Assembly (NCBI GenBank): GCA_964250765.1
Contig: CAXUHF010000003.1
Coordinates: 45,259-109,258 of the forward strand
Source: JBBQVS01 sp964250765
GTDB taxonomy: Bacteria > Chloroflexota > Ktedonobacteria > Ktedonobacterales > Ktedonobacteraceae
Direction: 5' to 3'
DNA length: 64,000 bases
The translations under genes were made by a program, and so were the position numbers. The notes under the pieces were generated by a model, which saw nothing but the letters and a program-made list of their open reading frames with translations, was not told where the DNA came from and ran no database searches. This document shows, one piece after another, positions 8,748 through 17,531 of this stretch. Numbering within the stretch: position 1 is the stretch's first letter; each line of letters begins with the position of its first letter.

Positions 8748-9923
8748 CTAGAGGGAACTTCCTGTTTCAACGGAGCCAGCATGTCCACGCTTTCGCGTGC
8801 CACGTCTTACAGTTCCTCCGCAGGCATTGAGTGCCGAAAGCCCTTCGGTCACGATATTACACGCCGCGTTGTAGTCTCGATCCGTGACATTGCCACAATC
8901 CTCGCAGACGAACACGCGGTCACTCAAGGTCAAATCCTCTTTGACCCAGCCGCACGCATGGCACGTTTTTGATGAGGGCGTCCATCGGTCAATCTTGACA
9001 ATGGTACGCCCGTACCATGCGGCTTTGTATTCCAGTTGCCTCACAAACTCAGACCAGCCAACGTCTTGGATAGCCTTTGCCAAACAGTGATTTTTCAGCA
9101 TGTTCTTGACGGCGAGCGATTCAAGACACATCGTTTGGTTCTCACGAATGAGTCTGGTCGAAAGCTGCTGCTGAAAATCACGGCGCATGTCGGCAATATG
9201 AGCGTGCAGCCGCGCTACCTTGAGACGTGCCTTGTTCCTGTTCTTTGACCCCTTCTTCTTCCTGGTATACTTCCGTTCTAACGTAGCAAGTTTCTTTTCG
9301 GCCTTCGCGTAATGCGTAGGATTGTCTATCGTCTCTCCCTCACTGGTGATGAGAAAGGACTTTAAGCCTAAGTCAATACCTATCGCCTTGTCCGTCATAG
9401 GAAGGGGAGGAATGTTTTCTTCTACCAGTATCGAGACGAAGTAGCGACCTGATGCATCTCTGCTCACGGTCACACGACTTGGCGTGCATCCATCCGGCAA
9501 GGGACGTGACCAGATGATATCGAGGGGGTCTTTCTGCTTGGCGAGTGTGAGGGTAGACCCGTTCCACACGAATGCACTAGCAGCATAGGTTGCACTCTCT
9601 TTTTTGTGCTTCTTGTGGTATTTGGGGTACTTGGCACGTCCCTCAAAGAAGTTGACCATTGCCTTATCGAGATGTCGTAGGGATTGTTGCAGGGGAACGC
9701 TTGACACCTCTTGTAATCATGCGGTCCCCTCTTCCTTTTTGAGTGCTGTGAGTGCGGCTGAGAGGTCATTGTGAGACAGGCGTTTGCCATGCTCAAAGTA
9801 GGAGGTAGTACGTAGCTTCAAGCCCCAATTGTAGACGAACCGACAACACCCAAACGTACACGCAAGGTTGTGCGCTTGTTCAGGCGTTGGTATGAAACGA
9901 TACTTGTAGGCTTTTTGAGACAT
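8748..9923 (-). pseudogene. tnpB: tnpB with premature TGA at codon 69
   Basis: A 391-codon TnpB frame (MSQKAYKYRFIPTPEQ to the end) interrupted by TGA at 9717-9719, exactly where copy 1 has TGG (EGTAWLAEVSSVP there, EGTA-stop-LQEVSSVP here). Everything downstream is intact: RuvC aspartate in AIGIDLGLKSF, glutamate in MCLESLAVKNMLKNH, the zinc finger CHACGWV...CEDCG and the last RuvC aspartate in VTDRDYNAACN. Reinitiation at a later Met (MSSVPLQQS, 9707) would make a protein lacking the N-terminal wedge region. Best read as a recently inactivated gene. Confidence 0.85.
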
Positions 9924-9927
9924 CCGA

Positions 9928-10077
9928 CTACTTCCCTTCTTTCACGCGGTCATACTCTGCTTTGATGAGCCGTGCAAGGGTTGCTTGCATGGTTTCACCT
10001 GCTTGAGCCGCAATGATTTTTAATTGTTGGCGCGTTTCTTGTGATGCTCGTAACGTCGGTTTCTCTTTCGTTTCCAT
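9928..10077 (-). CDS. Small RHH/antitoxin-like protein upstream of tnpB copy 2 (49 aa)
   Basis: METKEKPTLRASQETRQQLK followed by IIAAQAGETMQATLARLIKAEYDRVKEGK: 49 codons, closely matching the 50-aa ORF of copy 1 in length, sequence and position. It ends 4 nt before tnpB and holds the tnpB ribosome site (GAAGGGAAG). Helix-turn-helix-like spacing and a basic N-terminus suggest a ribbon-helix-helix DNA binder. It remains open in both element copies even though both tnpB genes are broken. Confidence 0.7.
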   Translation of the reverse strand: METKEKPTLRASQETRQQLKIIAAQAGETMQATLARLIKAEYDRVKEGK

Positions 10078-10199
10078 GTATCAATTGTATCATATGCATA
10101 CAAGCGTATCAAGTGCTAAGAGTACTCAACCCATCACGCTCCGAAAGGAACGCGTCTCATATCCCCATAGCTGGAAGCTAGGGTTTTACGACGTTCTCG

Positions 10200-10645
10200 G
10201 ATAAACAGATGAATTGGCACTGATGACGTATATTTGTCACCTTCATCCGTCTATACCGTTGTTTTTGTCTTAGATGAGTTAGCGATACAAGCATAACATA
10301 TGTGACAACCTCTTACAAAGTGTGCGCATCTTTGACCTGTTCTGCATGAAAAACTACTACAGAATAGTACTTTTATCATGCCTCGCATGATAGTGATACT
10401 GCTTCGTTATACACGTGGAGAAGAATAATTTGGCTTGTGGTAGGGGTGATTTTTTGTTATTGGTACCTAGCTTTACCTTTTGAAACATGCGATAATGGTA
10501 AAACCTGTGTTAGGGGATGTTGACAGGGAACAGAGAGAGGCTGGAGCTTCTGCTGTCAAACTTGTACCTTTTAGATTGTCCATGCTATACTTCATTGCGT
10601 ACATATATAGCTGGTTAGTTATTTTGAAGCAGGAGCTAATCTTCG
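10200..10645. promoter_or_regulatory. Intergenic region upstream of the sigma-factor gene
   Basis: A 446-nt stretch without a credible gene. It contains one perfect inverted repeat TATCATGC-CTC-GCATGATA at 10374-10392, a possible operator or small hairpin, about 250 nt before the sigma gene start. No clear -35/-10 pair could be singled out. Confidence 0.3.
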
Positions 10646-11446
10646 ATGGAGTCTCGAAACCTCTCCCAATCGTCAGGGCCGTTTCATGGTACGAGGGGAA
10701 CGGATGGTGCGAACGGTGTGGGTAGTGTATATACTACTACGCAGCAAAGCGTCGCGCAACCTGAACTGCTCTCGATCAACAATTTGGCTCGTTGTTGCTC
10801 CGAAGAGACCAACAAATTTCTCAAGCAGAACGCCTCGAATGATCGCTTCTGTTTAGAAATGTTTCGTCGTGCGATTGTAAAACGTGATGACGATGCGTGG
10901 GCGTGTATTTATCAGCAGTATGCTCCACTGGTACTTACATGGGTAACTCAGCATCAGAGTGCAACTCCGCTTTTGGGGCAAGATGGTAGTGGCCCTTTAG
11001 TCAATGCTGCATTTGCGAAATTCTCGCAGGCTCTTACTCCTGTGAAGATGGCGAATTTTGACTCGCTCGCTGCCATTTTGAAATATCTTAAGATGTGTGT
11101 TCACAGCGTAGTTGCCGACGAGGTGCGTTCACGTCAGGCTCGGCAATACGAAGAGACGCTAGAACTTATCGAGCATGAGCCAGCATCCGACGATCCCGCC
11201 GATGACGTGGTATCGAATATTTCGGCGCAAGGTCTTTGGAAAGTTATTCAAGAAGAGTTAAATGGTGAAGATGAGCGTGTCCTCATCTATCTTGCCTATA
11301 TTCAGGGTATGAAGCCAAGCGAAATCAGTAGTCAACATAAGCGGCTTTTCCCAACTGTTGATGATGTTTATCGTATTAAGCGCAACGTATTAGAGCGTCT
11401 ACGCCGTAATCGTCGCTTGCTTCTGTTGTTTCGTGACCATTTGTAA
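10646..11446 (+). CDS. Sigma-70 family (ECF-like) RNA polymerase sigma factor
   Basis: 266 aa. Residues about 70-190 look like sigma region 2: FRRAIVKRDDDAWACIYQQYAPLVLTWV followed by AAFAKFSQAL and AAILKYLKMCVHSVVADEVRSRQAR. The C-terminal part (about 205-260) looks like region 4: DERVLIYLAYIQGMKPSEI, then VDDVYRIKRNVLERLRRNRRLL, a helix-turn-helix. The first 70 residues are low-complexity and unlike a standard ECF factor. ATG at 10646 has AGGAG ten bases upstream. It is followed, 197 nt later, by a zinc-finger anti-sigma-like gene and a TPR-CHAT gene on the same strand, suggesting a dedicated regulatory unit. Confidence 0.75.
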   Translation: MESRNLSQSSGPFHGTRGTDGANGVGSVYTTTQQSVAQPELLSINNLARCCSEETNKFLKQNASNDRFCLEMFRRAIVKRDDDAWACIYQQYAPLVLTWVTQHQSATPLLGQDGSGPLVNAAFAKFSQALTPVKMANFDSLAAILKYLKMCVHSVVADEVRSRQARQYEETLELIEHEPASDDPADDVVSNISAQGLWKVIQEELNGEDERVLIYLAYIQGMKPSEISSQHKRLFPTVDDVYRIKRNVLERLRRNRRLLLLFRDHL

Positions 11447-11643
11447 GTGCTTGCATTGCTCATATAACCCTCTTTTCTCGGTTCTTCCGCAAAAGGATAG
11501 GACGAGTGCTAAAACGGCAGTATACACCGTTTATTGAAATGAAAAGAAAAAGTTGTTGAGTAGTAAGTAGTACACAAGCGGCACTGGGGAGAGTCGAGGG
11601 TCTACTGCCAAGCCTACTCTCGTTTGACTAGAGGAAAACGCTC

Positions 11644-12462
11644 ATGGAGTGTAGTAATCCGGGTGCTATCCGTGATGAAGAGTTATTTGCGTATCTTGAA
11701 GGGGAGAGTGTGCGACCTGTGGTACGACAGCACCTCGCAGCTTGTCAGTACTGCTCATCTCAGGCAACGACCTATCAACGGCTAGAACTCAAATTAATTA
11801 AAAATCTGTATCGGTGGGATTGTCCCCCCAATCAGGTGCTTGGTGACTATCAGTTTGGCTTGCTCAGTCCGCAACAGTCTGTTGAGGTTGGGAACCATTT
11901 GAGCACATGCGTTCTGTGTAAGACAGAAGTTGCACAACTTACTGAGTTCCTTGCGAATGATCCTATGCTTGTGCCACAAAGCCATGTTGCAGCACGTCCT
12001 GCTATAAACGCGGTTCGACCTGTGCAGGAGACGAAGCGTGTGCTAGATGGGCTGCGTGATACGTCTTTTGCGGGTGTCAGACGCATCATCGCAACACTGA
12101 TACCGCAGCAACCACAAACGGCTTTTCAGCGTAATGGTACACAACAGATCGCGGCGTGGCCTCGTCGCTATAGTGCTGAAGACGTAAATGTCTCTATACA
12201 GGTAGAGCGTGGCACTGCTCATAAGGATACACTCCAGGTGATCGGGTTTGTGGCTCGTAAAGGAACAACGCTTGAAGCGTTAGATGGTACGCCTGTGAAG
12301 CTGATTCAGCAAACGCCTACCTCAACGAGAGAAGAAGCGGAGCTAATTGACGATCTCGGCAACTTCGTCTTTCCTGCTGTTGAAGCAGGAATATACACAA
12401 TGGAAATTCACTTCAAAGAAGGTATCGTCGTCATCGACCAGTTACCTATTGAAATACAATAA
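11644..12462 (+). CDS. Soluble anti-sigma-like protein with two HC2-type zinc motifs and a beta-sandwich tail
   Basis: 272 aa. Two zinc-associated anti-sigma motifs of the form H-x3-C-x2-C are present: HLAACQYC near residue 30 and HLSTCVLC near residue 90, each preceded by an acidic helix (EELFAYLEGES; LGDYQFGLLSPQQ). The C-terminal 90 residues (VSIQVERGTAHKDTLQVIGF ... GNFVFPAVEAGIYTMEIHF) look like a carboxypeptidase-regulatory/CNA-B type beta-sandwich. There is no membrane segment, unlike classical ZAS anti-sigma factors. Position between sigma and CHAT genes suggests it binds the sigma factor and may be sensed or cut by the CHAT protein; that is inference. Confidence 0.7.
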   Translation: MECSNPGAIRDEELFAYLEGESVRPVVRQHLAACQYCSSQATTYQRLELKLIKNLYRWDCPPNQVLGDYQFGLLSPQQSVEVGNHLSTCVLCKTEVAQLTEFLANDPMLVPQSHVAARPAINAVRPVQETKRVLDGLRDTSFAGVRRIIATLIPQQPQTAFQRNGTQQIAAWPRRYSAEDVNVSIQVERGTAHKDTLQVIGFVARKGTTLEALDGTPVKLIQQTPTSTREEAELIDDLGNFVFPAVEAGIYTMEIHFKEGIVVIDQLPIEIQ

Positions 12463-12482
12463 TATATCATCGAACGAAGGTT

Positions 12483-12610
12483 CGTTGTAGGGGTCTAATT
12501 CACTACACCTTGTTAGCATGTACGAATGTGGCTAGCTGTGGAAATGCTTTACTACAGCCATTAACATTGTAGAATGCCCGCAGGGTGTAATGAATTAGAC
12601 TCCTACAACG
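12483..12610. repeat. Dispersed palindromic repeat, copy 2
   Basis: Arms CGTT-GTAGGGGTCTAATTC... at 12483-12509 and its near-complement at 12584-12610, two mismatches, about 74-nt loop. The arm core TCTAATTCACTACACC belongs to the same subtype as copies 6 and 8. It sits between the zinc-finger gene and the TPR-CHAT gene, so it is probably transcribed and folds in the mRNA. Confidence 0.8.
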
Positions 12611-12646
12611 GGTTTACAAATTCCTATCAATCGGAAACGTGGTCGT

Positions 12647-15607
12647 ATGACACCGCAAGAACTGATTTCGAGTATACTCCTCAAGAGCGAAGAACAAGGG
12701 CGGTACTTATTACAAACACAGGTTCCTTTGCTCAACGATGCCGCGCTCAATCAGTTTGTCTTTCTGCTCAAAAAAGAGACTGACCGTCGTTGGACGAATG
12801 ATGCACAGGCATCGTTCTTGCTGTCAGGTTATCTTTTACTTGTTGGCGACCTTACTCGCAATACTTACTTCCATGCACTTGGGCTTATGGCACGTGGTGA
12901 TGCCTTGCGTCGTTTAGACAACGACCAGGACGCTGTACCCTTTTTTGATGCTGCTGGTGAAGAATTTCTCTCAATTCAGGATGAAGTAAGTTGGGCAAGG
13001 ACGCGCATTGGGCGCATCAGCTCCTGTCTGCGTTTGAATCGCACCACCGAAGCTCTACGCGATGCAGCACAAGCGCGTGATATCTTCATGCGTAACGGAA
13101 AACTACTTCGTGCGGGGCAGATCGACGTAAACGCAGCCGTTATCAACTTCGAGCTAGGGCAATACGACGCAGCTATTCGCCTCTTTGACCGTGCCATCGA
13201 GACCTACCTTATGCACGGCGAAAATGTTGATCTCAATATCGCACGTGCTCGTGGCAACAAAGCACTCACACTGGCTACACAAGGACGCTTCCGCGAAGCT
13301 GTCGCCCTGCATGAACTAGCGCGCACAACCTTTCTCGTGCATGGTGAACGTGAAGAGATATCGGTGGCGCGTGAGGACCTCAATATTGCTGATATCTATG
13401 CTGCACAAGGTCACTATAGCCAGGCACTTTTGCTCTATAACCAGAGCCGTGCACTCTTTGTGCATTACGCGATGTCTTTTTCAGCCGCAGAAGTGGCGCA
13501 GCAAATGTGTTTCTGCTTGATGCGCTTGAACCGTGTGCGCGAAGCCTACGAACTTGCTGAGGAAACCGTCAATTTTTTCCGTACCTCGCCCGCCCATCAT
13601 CACAATTTGGCGCAGACGTTGATGCATCAGGCCGCCGCCGCCTCGCTTGAAGGTGATATTAGCGCAGCAGAAGACATGTTGCAGGAGGCGAGCGATCTGC
13701 TGGAAGAGGGAGGCTTGGTGCGTCTTGCCGCCTTTGCACGGCTTAGACGGGCTGAATTATACTTTGCCGACAAAAAGCTGGATGCCAGTCTGCACGAGGC
13801 ACAATATGTCGCAGATGCCTTTGCAGAACAAGAGGACCTTCCACAACTAGCTCGCGTGACGCTCTTACAAGCACGTATTGCCGAGGCTGAACATAATATA
13901 CCCACTGCACAATACTTGTGTGACTCCGCGCTCGATATTGCCAAAAGCCAGGATTTACTCGAACTCAAGTATTCTTGTAATGATTTACTTGGTCAACTCG
14001 CGGAGCAACGCGGCGACTTAGAGGCGGCGGCAGCTTCATATGAGCGCGCAGTTCAGGGCATAGATGAGGTGCAAAGTCGTCTAGTGATGGATGCGCGCAC
14101 CAGTTTTCTTGAGGATAAAGCGGGTATTTACCAACGCGCTATCATTCTTGCCTTAAAGCGCGATGACAAAAATCAGGCCCTGATCTATGTAGAGAAGGCC
14201 AAGTCACGTGTGCTGGGTGATTATCTGCGTAACAACATTGATATCCGCTTACGTGCTGGCGACAAAGCGGGGGAAGCTATTCTTGGGGACCTTGCACGGT
14301 TGCGCGAGGAACAGGCATGGTTTAGCTCGATTGTTTATGAAACTGAAAATGAGGTAAACCTGAGTGATACTGCCATCATGCGCATTCGTACTGTGGGACC
14401 AATGAAGGCGCGACAGGAGATGCAGCAACGTGAACGGCACATCGACCATCTTTTAGAACAGATGCAACTGCGCTCGGTTGGCGTTCTAGTTGCACGTCCA
14501 CGCTCAAATTGGACGGACAGTATTGTCACATCGCTCTGGCCCAAACTCGATCCCAAGTCACTCATGCTCGAATACTACATGACTGACAAAGATATTTACA
14601 TCTTCCAACTGACACGTAACGGTGTCGATGTGCAGGTCATACAGAATGCTGTTCCCAAACTGGACCGCTTATTGAGCTTATGGCGTGCTAATCTTGACCT
14701 TGCAAGTCAAGCGGCTGGCAATGCGGATCGTGCTCAAGCCTTCTTTGGACTACAAGAGAATAGCCTCGGCTTACTACAACGCTTGTATGATCTGCTTCTG
14801 CGTCCAGTATCAGATGCACTTTATGCATGTGAGCATGTGATCGTTGTCCCCTATGGTGTACTACATTATTTGCCTTTCCATTGTCTCTTCGATGGTGTGC
14901 AATTTGTTGTTGAGCATCTCGACATATCCTATTTGCCTTCAGCAGCCCTGCTTGATATCTGTCGTCAACGTGGGCAACGTATCGAAGCCAGTGAGGTGCA
15001 TCTTGAAGACTCGCTGGTAATGGGTCTCTCCGATCATGGACGTCTAGCCTATGCCGCTCACGAGGCGGAGGTGGTGGCGAAACAACTGGGTGCGCCTTGT
15101 GCTCTGGATGATGAGGCAACTACAACGCTGTTAGAGCATTATGGAGCACGAAGCCCTATCGTACATATCGCAGCACATGGCCTGTTTCGCCTTGATGCCC
15201 CTAATTTCTCGCATGTCAAACTTGCTGATCGCCAGCTTAGTGCAAGCGAAGTGTTTAATCTTGACCTTTCGGCCTGTTCGCTCGTTACGCTCAGTGCTTG
15301 TGAGACCGGACGTGCTGTTGTACGCGGCGTCGATGAGGTCATCGGGCTTGGACGAGGTTTTCTCTACGCAGGTGCAGCTTCTCTTTTGCCTACGCTCTGG
15401 AAAGTAGATGATGCTAGTAGTGCAGAACTGATGGAGATGTTTTATCAAGCCCTCTTGCATGGCTACCCAAAAGCCTCGGCACTAGCCCAAGCACAGCGCG
15501 CGTTTCTTGCTCGTGCGCGAACCTCTGTCCGTCCCTATCGTGTCCACCCCTATTTCTGGGCCGCGTTCCATTTGATCGGTGACTTTGGCCCATTGTTTCG
15601 AGTATGA
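12647..15607 (+). CDS. TPR-CHAT protein (caspase-like peptidase domain)
   Basis: 986 aa. Residues about 60-480 are TPR-type helical repeats (for example GQYDAAIRLFDRAIETYLMHG and GHYSQALLLYNQSRALF). A helical linker follows, and residues about 640-985 form a CHAT domain: VVPYGVLHYLPFHCLFDG, then the catalytic histidine in VHIAAHGLF (H844) and catalytic cysteine in LSACETG (C885), then GLGRGFLYAGAASLLPTLWKVDD and a PYFWAAFHLIGD terminus. Both catalytic residues are intact. CHAT domains are caspase-fold cysteine proteases; in type III-E CRISPR a TPR-CHAT protease releases a sigma factor by cutting its inhibitor, and the gene order here is compatible with a similar arrangement. The ribosome site is weak. 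Confidence 0.88.
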   Translation: MTPQELISSILLKSEEQGRYLLQTQVPLLNDAALNQFVFLLKKETDRRWTNDAQASFLLSGYLLLVGDLTRNTYFHALGLMARGDALRRLDNDQDAVPFFDAAGEEFLSIQDEVSWARTRIGRISSCLRLNRTTEALRDAAQARDIFMRNGKLLRAGQIDVNAAVINFELGQYDAAIRLFDRAIETYLMHGENVDLNIARARGNKALTLATQGRFREAVALHELARTTFLVHGEREEISVAREDLNIADIYAAQGHYSQALLLYNQSRALFVHYAMSFSAAEVAQQMCFCLMRLNRVREAYELAEETVNFFRTSPAHHHNLAQTLMHQAAAASLEGDISAAEDMLQEASDLLEEGGLVRLAAFARLRRAELYFADKKLDASLHEAQYVADAFAEQEDLPQLARVTLLQARIAEAEHNIPTAQYLCDSALDIAKSQDLLELKYSCNDLLGQLAEQRGDLEAAAASYERAVQGIDEVQSRLVMDARTSFLEDKAGIYQRAIILALKRDDKNQALIYVEKAKSRVLGDYLRNNIDIRLRAGDKAGEAILGDLARLREEQAWFSSIVYETENEVNLSDTAIMRIRTVGPMKARQEMQQRERHIDHLLEQMQLRSVGVLVARPRSNWTDSIVTSLWPKLDPKSLMLEYYMTDKDIYIFQLTRNGVDVQVIQNAVPKLDRLLSLWRANLDLASQAAGNADRAQAFFGLQENSLGLLQRLYDLLLRPVSDALYACEHVIVVPYGVLHYLPFHCLFDGVQFVVEHLDISYLPSAALLDICRQRGQRIEASEVHLEDSLVMGLSDHGRLAYAAHEAEVVAKQLGAPCALDDEATTTLLEHYGARSPIVHIAAHGLFRLDAPNFSHVKLADRQLSASEVFNLDLSACSLVTLSACETGRAVVRGVDEVIGLGRGFLYAGAASLLPTLWKVDDASSAELMEMFYQALLHGYPKASALAQAQRAFLARARTSVRPYRVHPYFWAAFHLIGDFGPLFRV

Positions 15608-15625
15608 TGCGTGACATGAATAATG

Positions 15626-15735
15626 GTAGGGACCGATTTATCGCGTCCTGAGGGTGAGGCAACGTGTCGGCAACGTTCCTTTTCCTCAACGTGTTCCCCC
15701 AAGCCCCACTTAGGACGCGATAAATCGGTCCCTAC
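15626..15735. repeat. Dispersed palindromic repeat, copy 3
   Basis: Perfect 23-bp arms at 15626-15648 and 15713-15735, beginning GTAGGGACCGATTTATCGC, with a 64-nt loop. Same family as the other GTAGGG palindromes but a different core subtype, shared with copy 4. Lies between the CHAT gene and the glycosyltransferase gene. Confidence 0.82.
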
Positions 15736-15815
15736 AAAGATGGTGTATAATCGAGGTCTATGTATTCCGATCACTTTACTGCAACGAGCATAAGCTAAGA
15801 GGTTTCTTTCCATCT

Positions 15816-17531
15816 ATGCTGATAGTCCAATCAAAAAATAGCAACACATCTCATACTTCACCTGGATATTCTATTATTTTACCAGCTCTATTTTTGGTAG
15901 GTATGTTGGCGGCGTGGTTGATCGTAGATGCAGTACTTCCTCTACTCGATCTCTACTTCGTGTCTGCGCAGCTTGTTCCGCTTAGTCAGCTCTTCCTTTT
16001 GCCTAGTCACGTATTGTTTCCAGGACGCAGGCTTACCCCTTTCCTATTCCAAACGTTTGGCGATATTTCGCATATCACGGTTATAGGAACGTGGGGTGAG
16101 ACTGCCTTGCTTTTGGGAGCTTTCTCGCTTCTCTTCCTGTGCTATCTGTTTGCCGTGCGTGCTCTTCCCAAATTAATTGATTTACGCTATATCATTGTAT
16201 CGACATTGCTGCTAGGTCTTATCTGCATCCTTATCCCTGTTGTGACTTCGCCTGACCTGTTTTCCTATATCATCTATGCGCGCATGGAGGTGCTCTATCA
16301 TCTCAATCCTTTGACGACAACACCGCTAGCTATATCAAAAGATATCGTCTATAACTATCTCTACTGGAAGGATCAGCCCTCCGCCTATGGCCCAACATGG
16401 ATTATGCTCAGTAGTTTGCTACAAGAGTGTATCGCTCTTATCTTTGGCGGGAAAAATATTTCAGCTATGGTTCTCTCGCTTCGTCTTTTAGGTTTGCTTG
16501 CGCATCTCTGCTCAACCCTCTTGGTATGGTCTCTTGGTGGACACCTACAACGCCTAAATGGAATTCACAAACCTCATGTACGTCTATTTGCAACACTTGC
16601 GTTTGCCTGGAATCCGCTTCTACTTTTTGAAGCATGTGTCAATGCACACAATGATACTATTATGCTCCTGCTTATTCTATTCGGTCTTTGGGTGGTGATA
16701 CGCTCCACTTCCCTGCTCTCCTATATATGGGTCGCGTTGCTCTTTGCACTGGCAACATGCCTAAAGGCCAATGTTGCGTTGCTTCTGCCCGGACTACTGC
16801 TCTTTTTATGGCTACAACCGCGCCGAATACAAGTACTATGTAGTGTCGTGTCTGTGTATATTGGAACAATTATTGTCCTATACGCTCCATTTTGGGATTC
16901 TGGAGCAATGCTAAAAGTGCTCTCGGTAAATCCTGGTACGTTCCGCAATGAAAACACGCTACCGGACTTTATTGGGCAACTGTACAACGCGATAGTGCGC
17001 GTTCTTGTTCATGCATCTATACCAGATGTTGGTTCACAGGCGGAGCGCGTAACGCATATGCTCAGCGTGGGACTTTTTGCACTGAGCTATGCTCTTTTAT
17101 GTTTGCAGGCGTTTGTGCAACGTCGTCTTTCTACTCCTCTACAGCTTATCCGATGGATGGCAATGGCGTGGTTTCTCTACTGTTTGCTTGGTGCGCCGTG
17201 GTTTTGGCCCTGGTATACTGTCACTTTCTTTGGTCTGTTTGCGCTTGTAGAGGCAAGTGCTACAGCACGAATAGCAGTATGGGATAGGAGAGATATCGCT
17301 TTTGTAGTACGTATATCTGCCTTTACTTTGTTGAGTTCCTACTGTTTTGTCGCGTGGGGTCTCTATAACTCTTTTGTGCCTCTACTGCAAGGGTTTCGTT
17401 GGGCCTACCTACGTGGATTATGGGTATGGTTGCCCGTTCTCTTGCTCATTTTGTTCTCGTTTCGTCGTAACATACTGATAGATGTTGTTGATGCTTGGAA
17501 CGAACGCAGAAAACAGAGGAAAGCACTATGA
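15816..17531 (+). CDS. Multi-span GT-C type glycosyltransferase (mannosyltransferase-like)
   Basis: 571 aa with about 12-13 hydrophobic segments and a short basic tail. The loop after the third or fourth segment has TSPDLFSYIIYARMEVLYHLNPL, resembling the DUF2029/GT87 and MptA/MptB-type polyprenyl-phosphate-dependent mannosyltransferases, where a D in such a loop is catalytic; AFAWNPLLLFEACVNAHNDT is another family-like stretch. Probably adds a sugar from a lipid carrier to an envelope lipid or glycan on the outer face of the membrane. Its stop codon overlaps the start of the next gene (ATGA). Exact donor and acceptor cannot be told. Confidence 0.6.
   Translation: MLIVQSKNSNTSHTSPGYSIILPALFLVGMLAAWLIVDAVLPLLDLYFVSAQLVPLSQLFLLPSHVLFPGRRLTPFLFQTFGDISHITVIGTWGETALLLGAFSLLFLCYLFAVRALPKLIDLRYIIVSTLLLGLICILIPVVTSPDLFSYIIYARMEVLYHLNPLTTTPLAISKDIVYNYLYWKDQPSAYGPTWIMLSSLLQECIALIFGGKNISAMVLSLRLLGLLAHLCSTLLVWSLGGHLQRLNGIHKPHVRLFATLAFAWNPLLLFEACVNAHNDTIMLLLILFGLWVVIRSTSLLSYIWVALLFALATCLKANVALLLPGLLLFLWLQPRRIQVLCSVVSVYIGTIIVLYAPFWDSGAMLKVLSVNPGTFRNENTLPDFIGQLYNAIVRVLVHASIPDVGSQAERVTHMLSVGLFALSYALLCLQAFVQRRLSTPLQLIRWMAMAWFLYCLLGAPWFWPWYTVTFFGLFALVEASATARIAVWDRRDIAFVVRISAFTLLSSYCFVAWGLYNSFVPLLQGFRWAYLRGLWVWLPVLLLILFSFRRNILIDVVDAWNERRKQRKAL

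Larger units (their letters stand above)
8703..10189 (-). mobile_element. IS200/IS605-type tnpB element, copy 2
   Basis: Complete-looking element. The downstream end carries the typical right-end hairpin (CCCCATGCAT...ATGCAGGGG at 8713-8734) followed by GGAGGATGTCAA on the minus strand; the other end has GTAAAACCC and a small hairpin (10163-10183). It encodes an RHH-like ORF and a tnpB with an internal stop, and no tnpA. The right-end region of such elements usually encodes the guide (omega) RNA. It interrupts a gene at 8699. Ends are placed by analogy with copy 1 and known right ends, within several bases. Confidence 0.75.

Noticed and set aside
9717..9719. Possible UGA recoding (Trp or selenocysteine) in tnpB copy 2
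   Set aside because: Other genes here use TGA as a normal stop and TGG for Trp, and no SECIS-like structure is evident. A nonsense mutation or sequencing error is simpler.
10480..10725. An 81-codon plus-strand frame upstream of the sigma gene
   Set aside because: It overlaps the sigma-gene start out of frame, has no family resemblance and no good ribosome site.
13627..13968. Ser/Ala/Cys-rich minus-strand frame inside the TPR-CHAT gene
   Set aside because: Composition is that of an antisense shadow of a helix-rich gene; the sense strand carries clear TPRs.
17495..17530. TTG start 11 codons earlier for the HutF-like gene
   Set aside because: ATG 17528 has the ribosome site and the four-base overlap typical of coupled genes.
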